Below, in pieces: positions 16,984 through 25,386 of a stretch of DNA of 40,035 bases; the first letter of the stretch is position 1; every line of letters begins with the position of its first letter. The notes under the pieces were generated by a model, which saw only the letters and a program-made list of their open reading frames with translations, was not told where the DNA came from and made no database searches. A program made the position numbers and the translations under genes. This stretch comes from Hydrogenophaga palleronii NBRC 102513 (GTDB lineage Bacteria > Pseudomonadota > Gammaproteobacteria > Burkholderiales > Burkholderiaceae_C): positions 1 through 40,035 of the forward strand of contig NZ_BCTJ01000034.1 of the NCBI RefSeq assembly GCF_001571225.1, given 5' to 3'.

Positions 16984-17849
16984 GTTTGCCTTACGAGTTC
17001 ACCGGCCGGTTCGGCCAGGCCGTCGAACGGCACCACCAGCACATCGCCGTCGGCCCACTTGGCCAGACGCTGGGCCACGCTGCCGGTGAAGAACTGCGCC
17101 AGGGCCGAGCGGCGCCGCTGGCCCACCACCACCAGTTCCGCCCGGGTGGCGAGTTGTTGCACCGCGGTCTGGTAGGCCGGGTCGCCATTGCCGACGTCAA
17201 CGCAGGCGCTGGCCTGTTTCGCGCCCAATGCGTGCGTGAGGTCCACCAGGCGGGTTCGCGCCCGCTGGTGCGAATCCACGCGGTGGGCCTGCGTGGCTTC
17301 CAGGGACACGTCGGCCGAACGCAGCCGGGAGGTCTCCAGCGTGTCGATGGTGTGGAACAGCTGCAGCGCCTCCGGCTGGGCCACGCGTTGCGCGAAGTCG
17401 ATCAGGCCGCGCGAGCGCGGCGACAGATCCACCGCCACCAGCACTTGCCCGTAGCGCTGCGTGGCGGCCTTCTTCACCACCAGCACCGGGCAGTGGCTGT
17501 GATGCACGAACTGGTCCAGCAGGGTGCCGCGGTAAAAGGTCTTCCATTGGCGTTGCCAGAGCGGGCCGCAGACCAGCAGCCCGGCGCTGCGGCTTTCCTG
17601 CACCACTTCGTCGGCCGTGAGCAATTGCCGCTGCACCGCATGCGCGCGCACGCCATGGCGCCGGGTCATCTGGCGCGCGCGCTGCGCCAGGCGCGCCAGC
17701 GGGTCGCCAAAAAAGGGCCGGGCCTCCGTCGAAAAATGCAGCAGGCGCAGTGGCGCCTGGTGCTGCGCCGCGAGCAGCGCAGCCCGGTCCAGCGCTTGTT
17801 CGGAGGGAGCCGAAAAGTCGGTGAGGGCCAGAATGGAATCGAAGTGCAT
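16980..17849 (-). CDS. Tandem universal stress protein (UspA family)
   Basis: 289 residues made of two UspA domains. The first begins FDSILALTDFSAPSEQALDRAALLA and ends HCPVLVVKKA (1-130). The second begins YGQVLVAVDLSPRSRGLIDFAQRVA and ends with GQRRRSALAQFFTGSVAQRLAKWADGDVLVVP (135-280). The second retains a G-x2-G-like, nucleotide-binding style loop (FFTGSVA); the first is more degenerate (FYRGTLLD). Tandem Usps usually respond to redox, starvation or hypoxia. A good Shine-Dalgarno sequence (GGAGA) precedes the ATG. The gene sits between rnk (101 bp upstream) and the coupled beta-helix gene. Confidence 0.93.
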   Translation of the reverse strand: MHFDSILALTDFSAPSEQALDRAALLAAQHQAPLRLLHFSTEARPFFGDPLARLAQRARQMTRRHGVRAHAVQRQLLTADEVVQESRSAGLLVCGPLWQRQWKTFYRGTLLDQFVHHSHCPVLVVKKAATQRYGQVLVAVDLSPRSRGLIDFAQRVAQPEALQLFHTIDTLETSRLRSADVSLEATQAHRVDSHQRARTRLVDLTHALGAKQASACVDVGNGDPAYQTAVQQLATRAELVVVGQRRRSALAQFFTGSVAQRLAKWADGDVLVVPFDGLAEPAGELVRQT

Positions 17850-17926
17850 GGTTTCTCCAGAACGTGCAGGCGCCCGGCCCGCGGCGCATGGCGCACGGGT
17901 CGTGGCGGAAACAAGGGAGGACGGGT

Positions 17927-17955
17927 GGCCGTGGCTACGGCCGGCCGTGGCTACG
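17927..17955. repeat. 13-bp direct repeat at the rnk stop
   Basis: GGCCGTGGCTACG occurs at 17927-17939 and again at 17943-17955, separated by 3 nt. The second copy includes the rnk stop codon, so it may be a small tandem duplication at the gene end. Confidence 0.6.
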
Positions 17956-18352
17956 TCGTGTAGTCGCCGCTGGCTTCGGGCTGGAACAGCAGCTCGACGA
18001 TTTCGGCTTTGCAGGCGTCACCGTTCGGCGTCTGCCAGCTCGCGATGGCGCCGGCGCGCTGGCCGAGCAGGGCCGTGCCCACCGGCGAGAGCACCGAGAT
18101 GAAGCCCAGGTGCGGCTCCGCATCGGCGGGGTAGCACAGGGTGAGCTTTTGCCGCTGGCCCGATGTCAGGTCTTCCAGCAGGAGCTGCGAGTACATGGTG
18201 ACGACGTCGGACGGCACCTCGCGTGAGGGCACGAGGTCGATCGACTCCAGCGTGGCTTCCAGGGCGGGTGGCAATGCCCCGCCGCGCAGCTTGTTCAGGC
18301 GGGTGAAGTCAAGTTCGGTGAGCAGGCGCTCGGCCGTGGGGATCTGTTGCAT
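17951..18352 (-). CDS. rnk: Nucleoside diphosphate kinase regulator (Rnk, GreA/GreB family)
   Basis: 133 residues. The C-terminal two thirds match the GreA/GreB C-terminal FKBP-like domain of Rnk: VPSDVVTMYSQLLLEDLTSGQ, LTLCYPADAEP, ISVLSPVGTALLGQRAGAIASW and the end FQPEASGDYTT. Rnk binds RNA polymerase near the secondary channel without a cleavage coiled coil long enough to act like GreA; in Pseudomonas it affects nucleoside diphosphate kinase levels. The ATG at 18352 is preferred to one two codons upstream (18358) because GGA lies 6 nt before it. It is the first gene of the run rnk-usp-beta-helix-MBL-OCD. Confidence 0.92.
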   Translation of the reverse strand: MQQIPTAERLLTELDFTRLNKLRGGALPPALEATLESIDLVPSREVPSDVVTMYSQLLLEDLTSGQRQKLTLCYPADAEPHLGFISVLSPVGTALLGQRAGAIASWQTPNGDACKAEIVELLFQPEASGDYTT

Positions 18353-18416
18353 ATGCATTCCATCGGTGACGGCCGTGTCGGTGCTGGGCAAGCGGCCGCG
18401 ATCGCGCTGGGCTGGG

Positions 18417-18465
18417 GCCCGGCGATGATGAATTGCGCAAATAGGGGGTAGGGGTATCGCCGGGC
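18417..18465. repeat. Long-loop inverted repeat between rnk and a small ORF
   Basis: GCCCGGCGAT at 18417-18426 is the exact reverse complement of ATCGCCGGGC at 18456-18465, with a 29-nt G-rich spacer. It directly abuts the small ORF stop and lies in the rnk leader. No U-tract follows on the minus strand, so it may be an operator or leader structure rather than a terminator. Confidence 0.5.
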
Positions 18466-18591
18466 TTAGGAATCTGCGGCCGGCTGGCGCAATCCCGCAG
18501 AGCCCATCTGCTTGCGAGCGGCCACGGCTGCGCCGGCCAGCGAGGGCAGGGACGCGAGCGTGAACTCGGAGATGGAGAGCAGGAAAGCCAT
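18466..18591 (-). CDS. Small hydrophobic ORF, possibly leaderless
   Basis: A 41-codon frame: a hydrophobic first half (MAFLLSISEFTLASLPSLAG) and a polar tail. There is no Shine-Dalgarno sequence, but a perfect -10-like TACAAT lies 7 nt before the ATG on the minus strand, so transcription would begin at or near the start codon. No family is recognised. It ends 113 bp upstream of rnk on the same strand, and the 16-bp palindrome at 18639-18654 is roughly 50 bp upstream. Confidence 0.35.
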   Translation of the reverse strand: MAFLLSISEFTLASLPSLAGAAVAARKQMGSAGLRQPAADS

Positions 18592-18638
18592 GTGGCCGAT
18601 TGTAGGCCGCTTCCGGTCCGGTGGGCCACCAGGTCCGC

Positions 18639-18654
18639 TGTACGGTACCGTACA
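18639..18654. promoter_or_regulatory. Perfect 16-bp palindrome, putative operator
   Basis: TGTACGGTACCGTACA is a perfect dyad located between the small minus-strand ORF (start 18591) and the multi-PAS kinase (start 18724). Its length and position suit a dimeric transcription factor. The regulator is not identifiable from the window. Confidence 0.55.
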
Positions 18655-18723
18655 CCGGTATTTTTCACCCTGGGTGCGCCAGCTCCGGCACAATTTGTCA
18701 TACCTACAACATCCAAGCGCCTT

Positions 18724-21700
18724 ATGGCCGACGCTTTTCCCGCAGCCCAGTCCATCCGAGAGGGCCTTGCACATGGCACACCGCTGCCGGACTGGGGTGC
18801 CGCTGGCCTGCCTTTCGAGGCGTTTTTCATGGCGTCGCCGATCGCCGCTTCGATATCGCGGAGCAGCGATGGCCGCCTGTTGGCTGTCAACAACGCCTGG
18901 CTGGCCATCACCGGCCTGAGCCGTGAGGCGGCGATCGGCCGCACCACGGTGGAGCTGGGTCACTGGTCGAGCGACGAAGAGCGCAACCTCCTCATGCCCC
19001 GTACGACGGGAGGCGATACCAGTGTGGTGCTGCGCATGTGCCTGCGCGACGGCGTGACACACCGGGTGCGCCTGCACATCAGCCTGCTCGATGCCGAGCC
19101 GGAGCCATTGTTGCTGGTGTACTTCACGGAAGCCCAGCGCGAACACGAGGCCGAACGGGAACGCGAACAATCCGCGCAGGCGCTGGGCGAGGCCAACCTG
19201 GGTCTGCAGCAGCAGGTCGAGCTGCATACGCTGATCGAAAAGCTGGCGCGCGTGGGCCACTGGACGCAGGCCGCGCAAGACCGGCACGTGGTTGGCTCGC
19301 AAGGCCTGAGCGACATCGTGGCGCTGGGCGACGCCCGGCAGACGCTGGCGGTCATCCGCGACCATATCCATCCGGATGACTGGCTGGTCTGGCAAGAGGC
19401 GCGCAAGGCCCTGGACGGGCGCGAGCAGGAATTCCGCTGGTTCCGGCCAGACGGACAGATGCGCTGGCTGCGCATGCGCATGTCGCGCACCACGGTGGCG
19501 GGCAACCCGCAGACCGGCATCGGCGTGGTGCAGGACATCACTGCAGAGCGCGAGGCCAAGGAGCGCCTGGCCGAACAGCTCGCGCTGCTGCAGAACATCG
19601 CCGCCCGGGTGCCCGGCATGATGTACCAGGCGCGGCTGCGCCCTGACGGCACGAGCGTCATCGCCTACGTCAACGACGTCGCGCGCACCATGCTCGAACT
19701 GGAGCCCGCCGACCTGCAAAAAGACGCACGGATCCTGTTTGACCGGGTGCACCCCGAAGACCGGCCCGAGGTGATCGCCTCGCTCGCGCGCTCTGCGCAG
19801 CAGCTCACCGCCTGGCGCATGAGCTACCGGGTGTGCCTGCCTTCGGGCCGCCGTCGCTGGTACCAGGTGGAAGCGCTGCCGCAGCGCGAGCCGGACGGTT
19901 CGGTCGTGTGGCACGGTTTCTCCACCGACGTGACCGAGGCCCGCCTGGCCGCGCAGCAGCTCGAGCGCCAGCACCGCATGCTCGAAGCGGTGCGGCTGGC
20001 ACAAACGGTGTTCATCGAGGCCGAAGAAAAACTCCAGGCCTTTGACGAACTGCTGCAGGCCTTCCTGGACGTCACGGGCAGCACCTACGGCCTGATCGGC
20101 GAGGTGCTGTTTGATGAAGCCGGGTCGCCTTACCTGCGCACCAACTCCATCAGCAACATCGCCTGGGACGAGGCGTCGCGGCTGATGTACCAGAACCAGG
20201 TCGGCGTCGGCATGACCTTCCGCAACCCCAACACCTTGTTCGGCCATGCCTTGACCACCGGAGAGGTGGTGATCGCCAACGACCCGGTGAACGATCCGCG
20301 GGCCGGCGGGCCGCCCCACGGCCACCCCGGCATGGACTCGTTCCTGGGCTTGCCGCTGGAGGTGGGTGGCCGCCTGGTTGCGATGGTGGGGCTGGCCAAC
20401 CAGCCCGGCGGCTACAGCCAGAGCGATGTGGATTTTTTGCAGCCCCTGCTGGGCGCGGTGCGCCAGCTGGTGATTGCGTGGCGCGGCCATGTGGAGCGCC
20501 GACGCACGCGGCAGCAGCTGGAGGTCACGGGGGCCTTGCTGACGGAGAAGAGCGCGGACCTGCAGGCCACGCTGGACAGCATCGCGCAGGGCTTCAGCCG
20601 TGTCGATGCGCAAGGCCACGTCACGGCCTACAACCAGCGCCTGCTCGAAATGCTGAACCTGCCCGAGGCCCTGTTGCAGGGGCAGCCCACCATCAACCAA
20701 GTGCTGCGTTTCCAGACCGAGCGGGGCGATTTCGGCCCGGATCTGGCGTGGGTGGACCCGTCGGCGCACGACCATCTGACCAAGGGTCTGTTGGCACCCT
20801 TGCCTGAAAAGTACTGGCGCAAGACACCGGACGGCCGGACGCTGGAAATCCGCAGCCGCCCGCTGCCGGACGGTGGCCTGGTGCGCACCTACACCGACGT
20901 CACCGGCTATATGGAGGCCGAGGAGGCCTTGCGCGGAGAGCGCCAGCGCCTGGCCTGGGTGCTGGAGGCCACACGCCCGGGCATCTGGGAAACCAACTTG
21001 GTCGAGGGCACGCTCACGGTGAACGACCGCTGGGCCGAGATGCTGGGTTATTCGCTGGCCGAGCTGCAGCCGATGCGCTTCGAGACCTGGAAGGCCCTGG
21101 TGCATCCGGACGATCTGCAGCGCGCCGATGCGATCCGCGATCTGCACCTCGGCGGCCGGCTGCCTTATTACGAGTGCGACATCCGCATGCGACACAAGGC
21201 CGGGCATTGGATCTGGATCAACACACGCGGCCGCGTGCACCGGCGCGACGCCCAGGACCGGGCGATGTTCATGTCGGGCACGCACCTGGACATCACGGAA
21301 CGCGTTGCCGCGCAAGAGCAGGTGAGGGCTCTCAACGCCAGCCTGGAGCAGCGCGTGGGTGAGCGCACCGCCGAGCTGGAGCGCTCGCTGCGCGACATGG
21401 AGGCCATCTCGTATTCCATCGCCCACGATCTGCGCGCACCGTTGCGTTCGGTGAACGGGTTTGCCACCGTGGTGCGGGAAGAGGAGGCGGAGCGCCTGAG
21501 CCCGTCGGGGCTGGAGATGTTCGAGCGCATCGCGCGCTCCTCGCGCAACATGGGCCAGATGCTCACCGACATGCTGGAGCTGCTGCGCGTGGTGCGTGTG
21601 GACCTGGAGCCTGTGCCGGTAGATCTGTACACCCTGGTGCACTCGGTGGTGGAAGCGCTGTCACCGCAGGCGGGGCGGGCCCTTTTCCGGATCGAGACCA

Positions 21701-22047
21701 TGCCGAATGCGATGGGCGATGCCACGCTGCTGCGACAGGTCTTCGCCAACCTGCTCGACAACGCGCTCAAGTACTCGCGCCACCTCGAATCGCCCGAGAT
21801 GGTGGTGGGTTATTCGGCCGAGCAGCGCGCCTACTTCGTGCGCGACAACGGCATGGGTTTTGACCTCGCGCATGCCGACAAGCTGTTCGGCCTGTTCCAG
21901 CGCCTGCACGCGGGCAGCCAGGTGCCCGGCACGGGCGTGGGGCTGGCGATCGTTTCGCGCATCGTCGAACGCCATGGTGGGCGTATCTGGGCGGAGTCGG
22001 CGCCCGACCAGGGCGCCACCTTCTGGCTCAAGCTGCCGCTGGCCTGA
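18724..22047 (+). CDS. Orphan multi-PAS/GAF sensor histidine kinase
   Basis: 1107 residues from the ATG at 18724; the frame is open to 18592, but that extension covers the palindromic intergenic region. There is no signal peptide or membrane helix, so it is cytoplasmic. Domains in order: a PAS fold (about 35-140), a coiled coil, PAS_3-type domains (about 180-280 and 290-405, ending DVTEARLAAQQ), GAF (422-586, with NDPVNDPRAGG and FLGLPL), PAS_7 (609-730, LQATLDSIAQGFSRVDAQG), PAS_3 (743-860), then HisKA with His901 (SIAHDLRAPLRS) and HATPase with its N-box at 1009 (NLLDNALKYS), DNGMGFD and GTGVGLAIV. No receiver domain or adjacent regulator is present. The catalytic core closely resembles that of the kinase at 6003-7928. 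Signals could be redox, light or small ligands. Confidence 0.93.
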   Translation: MADAFPAAQSIREGLAHGTPLPDWGAAGLPFEAFFMASPIAASISRSSDGRLLAVNNAWLAITGLSREAAIGRTTVELGHWSSDEERNLLMPRTTGGDTSVVLRMCLRDGVTHRVRLHISLLDAEPEPLLLVYFTEAQREHEAEREREQSAQALGEANLGLQQQVELHTLIEKLARVGHWTQAAQDRHVVGSQGLSDIVALGDARQTLAVIRDHIHPDDWLVWQEARKALDGREQEFRWFRPDGQMRWLRMRMSRTTVAGNPQTGIGVVQDITAEREAKERLAEQLALLQNIAARVPGMMYQARLRPDGTSVIAYVNDVARTMLELEPADLQKDARILFDRVHPEDRPEVIASLARSAQQLTAWRMSYRVCLPSGRRRWYQVEALPQREPDGSVVWHGFSTDVTEARLAAQQLERQHRMLEAVRLAQTVFIEAEEKLQAFDELLQAFLDVTGSTYGLIGEVLFDEAGSPYLRTNSISNIAWDEASRLMYQNQVGVGMTFRNPNTLFGHALTTGEVVIANDPVNDPRAGGPPHGHPGMDSFLGLPLEVGGRLVAMVGLANQPGGYSQSDVDFLQPLLGAVRQLVIAWRGHVERRRTRQQLEVTGALLTEKSADLQATLDSIAQGFSRVDAQGHVTAYNQRLLEMLNLPEALLQGQPTINQVLRFQTERGDFGPDLAWVDPSAHDHLTKGLLAPLPEKYWRKTPDGRTLEIRSRPLPDGGLVRTYTDVTGYMEAEEALRGERQRLAWVLEATRPGIWETNLVEGTLTVNDRWAEMLGYSLAELQPMRFETWKALVHPDDLQRADAIRDLHLGGRLPYYECDIRMRHKAGHWIWINTRGRVHRRDAQDRAMFMSGTHLDITERVAAQEQVRALNASLEQRVGERTAELERSLRDMEAISYSIAHDLRAPLRSVNGFATVVREEEAERLSPSGLEMFERIARSSRNMGQMLTDMLELLRVVRVDLEPVPVDLYTLVHSVVEALSPQAGRALFRIETMPNAMGDATLLRQVFANLLDNALKYSRHLESPEMVVGYSAEQRAYFVRDNGMGFDLAHADKLFGLFQRLHAGSQVPGTGVGLAIVSRIVERHGGRIWAESAPDQGATFWLKLPLA

Positions 22048-22070
22048 GCGGCTCCGGCAGGGGCGTCAGA

Positions 22071-23021
22071 TCAGAACGGCGCGCTGGGGGCGTTGTCGTC
22101 GCCGGCCGCGGCAGGCGCGTCCACGCCGTCCGGCTGGGCTGGGGCTGCTGCAGCGGCTGCCGCGCCGTTGTTGGCTCGGGCCTGGCGCAGCGCGGCCTTG
22201 TCGCCCGCGCTGGCGAACTTGCTGTACTTGCCGGTCAGGCCAACCAGCTGGCCGTAGATCTTGGGGTTGGCGGCCAGGCATTCCTTCTGTTCCAGGAAGT
22301 CCGCTTCGCCGGTGAAGTTGCCCACCAGGCCACCGGCTTCGGTGACCAGCAGCGCGCCCGCGGCAATGTCCCAGGGCGCCAGGCCGGTCTCGAAGAAGCC
22401 GTCGGTGAAGCCGGCGGCCACGTAGGCCAGGTCGAGCGCGGCCGAGCCCGGACGGCGCAAGCCGGCCACGCGCGGCATCACGTCGCCGAACAGCTGCAGG
22501 TAGGTCTGGAAGGAGTCGCCCGGACGGAACGGGAAGCCGGTGGAGAGCAGGCAATCGCGCAGCGTGGTGCGTTTGGCGACGCGGATGCGGCGGTCGTTCA
22601 GGTAGGCGCCGCGACCGCGCGTGGCGCAGAAGAGGTCGTTGCGTGAGGGGTCGTAGATGACGGCCTGTTCGATCCGGTTGCCCACCATGAGCGCGATGCT
22701 CACGCAGTAGACCGGGAAGCCGTGGATGAAGTTGGTGGTGCCGTCCAGCGGGTCGATGATCCAGACATGGTCTGCGCCGCCGTGTTTGCCCGGGCGCTTG
22801 CCCGACTCTTCGGCCCAGATGGCGTGGTCGGGGTAGGCGGTGAGCAGGGTGTCGATGATGGCCGCTTCAGCGGCCTGGTCGACCTCGGTCACGAAATCGT
22901 TGGTCTGTTTGACCGAGACCCGGACCGACTCCACGTCCAGCGCGGCGCGGTTGATGAGGGTGCCAGCGGTGCGAGCGGCCTTGATGGCCACGTTGAGCAT
23001 GGGGTGGAGTGTGGACGACAT
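22071..23021 (-). CDS. suhB: Inositol monophosphatase family protein (SuhB-like)
   Basis: 316 residues. All metal-binding motifs of the inositol-phosphatase family are present: WAEESG (Glu71/Glu72), DPLDGTTNF (Asp90, Asp93) and [18 protein letters not shown]. coli SuhB hydrolyses myo-inositol phosphate and also acts with Nus factors in rRNA antitermination; either role may apply. The family fold ends near residue 270 and is followed by an Ala/Pro-rich tail of about 45 residues containing eight consecutive alanines apart from one substitution, which looks disordered. It is divergent from trmJ with 119 bp between start codons, the arrangement known from other proteobacteria. Confidence 0.92.
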   Translation of the reverse strand: MSSTLHPMLNVAIKAARTAGTLINRAALDVESVRVSVKQTNDFVTEVDQAAEAAIIDTLLTAYPDHAIWAEESGKRPGKHGGADHVWIIDPLDGTTNFIHGFPVYCVSIALMVGNRIEQAVIYDPSRNDLFCATRGRGAYLNDRRIRVAKRTTLRDCLLSTGFPFRPGDSFQTYLQLFGDVMPRVAGLRRPGSAALDLAYVAAGFTDGFFETGLAPWDIAAGALLVTEAGGLVGNFTGEADFLEQKECLAANPKIYGQLVGLTGKYSKFASAGDKAALRQARANNGAAAAAAAPAQPDGVDAPAAAGDDNAPSAPF

Positions 23022-23140
23022 GAATTGTGAACCTCGGCGGCTCCGGGATGGAGCACGCGACAGTGGAAGAGCGGGCGAGGCCGACCGGCGATGCGGGCGG
23101 CGACAATAGCGGGCATTTTACCGTCCCCGACCACGAACCC

Positions 23141-23893
23141 ATGCGCACCCGATTTGTCCTGATCCAGACCAGCCACGCTGGCAACGTGGGCGGTGTCGCC
23201 CGCGCCATGAAAGTCATGGGCTTTGACGACCTGGTGCTGGTGCAGCCGCGCTGGGCCAACGTGCTGCGGCGCGAGGAAACCATCCAGCGCGCCAGCGGCG
23301 CCAACGACGTGCTGGCGAATGCCCGCATCGTGGAGACGCTGGACGAAGCGCTCGACGGCATGAGCCACCTGTGCGCCACCGCCATGACCCCACGCGACTT
23401 CGGGCCGCCCACGCGCGCACCGCGCGAGCATTTCAGCCGCCTGCTGGCCCAGGCAGAACCGCCGCAGGGCGTGGCCTTTCTGTTCGGCTCCGAGCGCTTC
23501 GGCATGCGCAATGAAGACGTCTACCGTTGCCATGTGGCGCTGAGCATTCCGACGGCGGCGAACTTCGGCTCCCTCAACCTGGCCGCCGCGGTGCAGCTGA
23601 TCGCCTACGACTGGCGCCAGGCGCTGGGCGGCTTTGACACCGCGGCGACGCCGGCGCCCGCCGCGGCCGCCGAAGCCCGGCCGCAGGCCGACGCCAGGGC
23701 CCTGGCGGGCATGCTGGAGCACCTGGAGCGGGCTTTGGTGGCGGTGGATTTCCTCGACCCGGATGCGCCCAAGAAGCTCATGCCGCGGCTGAACCAGATG
23801 TTCAACCGCGCTGCACCGAGTGAAGAAGAAGTCCACATCCTGCGAGGTGTTGCCAAAGCCATGCTGCTCACCGCCGAGAAGGCGAAGCGATAG
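23141..23893 (+). CDS. trmJ: tRNA (cytidine/uridine-2'-O-)-methyltransferase TrmJ
   Basis: 250 residues, a SPOUT (trefoil-knot) methyltransferase. TrmJ 2'-O-methylates position 32 of several tRNAs using S-adenosylmethionine. Visible motifs: N-terminal [22 protein letters not shown] (Asn and Arg near the active site), [14 protein letters not shown], and the knot segment [24 protein letters not shown]-terminal helical tail continues to [10 protein letters not shown] start at the ATG at 23141, which matches family N-termini; the frame extends upstream to 23027 but that part is promoter DNA, with a -10-like GACAAT at 23102-23107. cysE follows 11 bp downstream. Confidence 0.95.
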   Translation: MRTRFVLIQTSHAGNVGGVARAMKVMGFDDLVLVQPRWANVLRREETIQRASGANDVLANARIVETLDEALDGMSHLCATAMTPRDFGPPTRAPREHFSRLLAQAEPPQGVAFLFGSERFGMRNEDVYRCHVALSIPTAANFGSLNLAAAVQLIAYDWRQALGGFDTAATPAPAAAAEARPQADARALAGMLEHLERALVAVDFLDPDAPKKLMPRLNQMFNRAAPSEEEVHILRGVAKAMLLTAEKAKR

Positions 23894-23904
23894 ACTGCCG
23901 CCTT

Positions 23905-24675
23905 ATGTTTGCCCGCCTACGCTCCGACATCCAGTGCATCCTCGACCGCGACCCCGCGGCGCGCAGCACCTGGGAGGTCATCACCTGCTACCCCGGTCTG
24001 CACGCCGTCTGGCTGCACCGCCCGGCGCACTGGTGCTGGCACCATGGCCTGAAATGGCTGGGGCGTTTCATCTCGCACCTGACGCGCTGGTTCACCGGCA
24101 TCGAAATCCACCCCGGCGCCAAACTGGGCGAGCGGGTGTTCTTCGACCACGCGATGGGCACGGTGGTCGGCGAAACCGCGGAGATCGGTGACGGCTGCAC
24201 CATCTACCAGGGCGTGACGCTGGGCGGTACCTCGCTCTACAAAGGCACCAAGCGCCACCCCACCCTGGGCCGCGACGTGGTGGTGAGCGCCGGTGCCAAG
24301 GTGCTGGGTGGCTTCGTGGTGGGCGACGGCGCCAAGATCGGCAGCAACGCGGTGGTCATCAAGCCGGTGCCGGCGGGTGCCACGGCGGTTGGTATTCCGG
24401 CCCGCATCATTCCGAGCAAGAGCGGCGAGAGCGCCGACGTGACCGAGCAGGGCCAGAAGTTCAGTGCCTACGGCATCACGCAGGAAGACGATCCGCTGTC
24501 GCAGGCCATGCGCGGCCTGATCAACAACGCCGCCGGACAGGAGCACCAGATCACGCTGCTCTGGCAGGCGATCGAGACCCTGGCCGAGACGAAGAAGCGC
24601 GACTGCGTGCCACAGGACGCGGCACGCGAAGAGAGCTTCGAGGCGGACAAGCTCAACCAGCTCGTAGGGAAGTAG
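23905..24675 (+). CDS. cysE: Serine O-acetyltransferase CysE
   Basis: 256 residues. CysE acetylates L-serine with acetyl-CoA, the committed step of cysteine synthesis. After an N-terminal helical region, the left-handed beta-helix shows hexapeptide repeats and catalytic landmarks: [66 protein letters not shown] and [25 protein letters not shown]. The His in FFDHAMG and the Asp in the preceding motif match the CysE catalytic dyad region. The C-terminal tail beyond the helix is about 75 residues, longer than in the short EpsC/CysE forms. A TAGACT hexamer 7 nt before the ATG could give a leaderless transcript in addition to read-through from trmJ. Confidence 0.95.
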   Translation: MFARLRSDIQCILDRDPAARSTWEVITCYPGLHAVWLHRPAHWCWHHGLKWLGRFISHLTRWFTGIEIHPGAKLGERVFFDHAMGTVVGETAEIGDGCTIYQGVTLGGTSLYKGTKRHPTLGRDVVVSAGAKVLGGFVVGDGAKIGSNAVVIKPVPAGATAVGIPARIIPSKSGESADVTEQGQKFSAYGITQEDDPLSQAMRGLINNAAGQEHQITLLWQAIETLAETKKRDCVPQDAAREESFEADKLNQLVGK

Positions 24676-24708
24676 ACCCACCCTTGCGCCGGGCTCACTG
24701 CGTGGCCC

Positions 24709-24860
24709 GTCACCCCCTCAAGGGGGCGATGCCAGTGGCCTGGCAAAGCCAGTTCCACGGCATCCTGGATGAAGACACGTCGCGCCGGAAGGGAAGTTTT
24801 TCCAAGGCATCGCGGAACCGGCTTTGCCGGGCCGCTGATGCCGCCCCCTGGGGGGTGACG
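24709..24860. repeat. REP-like long imperfect inverted repeat
   Basis: Arms of about 60 bp (24709-24768 and 24801-24860) are imperfect reverse complements around a spacer of about 32 bp. Shared core: GTCACCCCC, AGGGGGCG, GGCAAAGCC and GTTCC. It sits between the convergent cysE and slyD genes, where a two-way terminator or REP element is expected. I recall similar elements in Comamonadaceae genomes. Confidence 0.75.
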
Positions 24861-24890
24861 CGCCGCAGGGCGCGGCGCGGGGGGAGCCTG

Positions 24891-25367
24891 TCAGTGATGA
24901 TGCCCGTGCGCGCCGTGTGCGTGGCCGTGGGCGATTTCTTCGGCGCTGGCGGCCTTCACGTCGAGCACGTTCAGGGTGAAGGTCAGGTCCTGGCCGGCCA
25001 GCGGGTGGTTGCCGTCGAGCATCACCGTGTCGCCCTTGATCTTGGTCACGGTGAACACCTGGCGGCCGCCGTTTTCGTCGCTGCCTTCCAGCTGGCCGCC
25101 CACCTTCACGCCGGGCGGGAAGTCCTTCTTCGAGATGGTGGTTACCAGGCTTTCGTCGCGCTCACCGAAGGCCAGCGAAGGCAGCAGCTTCACGGTGGTG
25201 CTGAAACCTTTTTCCTGGCCTTCCAGGGCCATCTCCACGCCGGGCAGCGTGTTGCCGTAGCCGCCGTGCAGGTAGGCGCGCGGCTCCTTGCCGTCTTCCA
25301 GCACTTTGCCCTTGGCGTCGACGGCGCGGAAGGTGAGGGTGACGATGGTGTCTTTGGTGATCTTCAT
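24891..25367 (-). CDS. slyD: FKBP-type peptidyl-prolyl isomerase SlyD
   Basis: 158 residues from the ATG at 25367. The FKBP part (VTLTFRAVDAKGKVLEDGKEPRAYLHGG, LPGVEMALEGQEKGFSTTVKLLPSLAFGE) carries the IF (insert-in-flap) domain (DESLVTTISKKDFPPGVKVGGQLEGSDE), then DGNHPLAGQDLTFTLNVLDV typical of SlyD. The C-terminal tail HGHAHGAHGHHH is His-rich and should bind nickel, zinc or similar ions, as in SlyD of enterobacteria, where it helps deliver nickel to hydrogenases. It ends a darP-mog-slyD operon, 19 bp after mog. Roles in folding and metal handling are known for the family; the client proteins here are unknown. Confidence 0.94.
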   Translation of the reverse strand: MKITKDTIVTLTFRAVDAKGKVLEDGKEPRAYLHGGYGNTLPGVEMALEGQEKGFSTTVKLLPSLAFGERDESLVTTISKKDFPPGVKVGGQLEGSDENGGRQVFTVTKIKGDTVMLDGNHPLAGQDLTFTLNVLDVKAASAEEIAHGHAHGAHGHHH

Positions 25368-25386
25368 GGCAGGGGGCTTGGAAAGG

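Noticed and set aside
18466..21642. A 1058-codon minus-strand frame opposite the multi-PAS kinase
   Set aside because: It is the reverse-strand shadow of a clearly conserved kinase; its residues are His/Arg/Gln-rich without any family motif. Only the last 41 codons, outside the kinase, are considered separately.
24676..24890. An insertion-sequence remnant or CRISPR unit
   Set aside because: There is one inverted pair only, no transposase fragment, no target duplication and no regular spacers; it fits a REP-like or terminator element.
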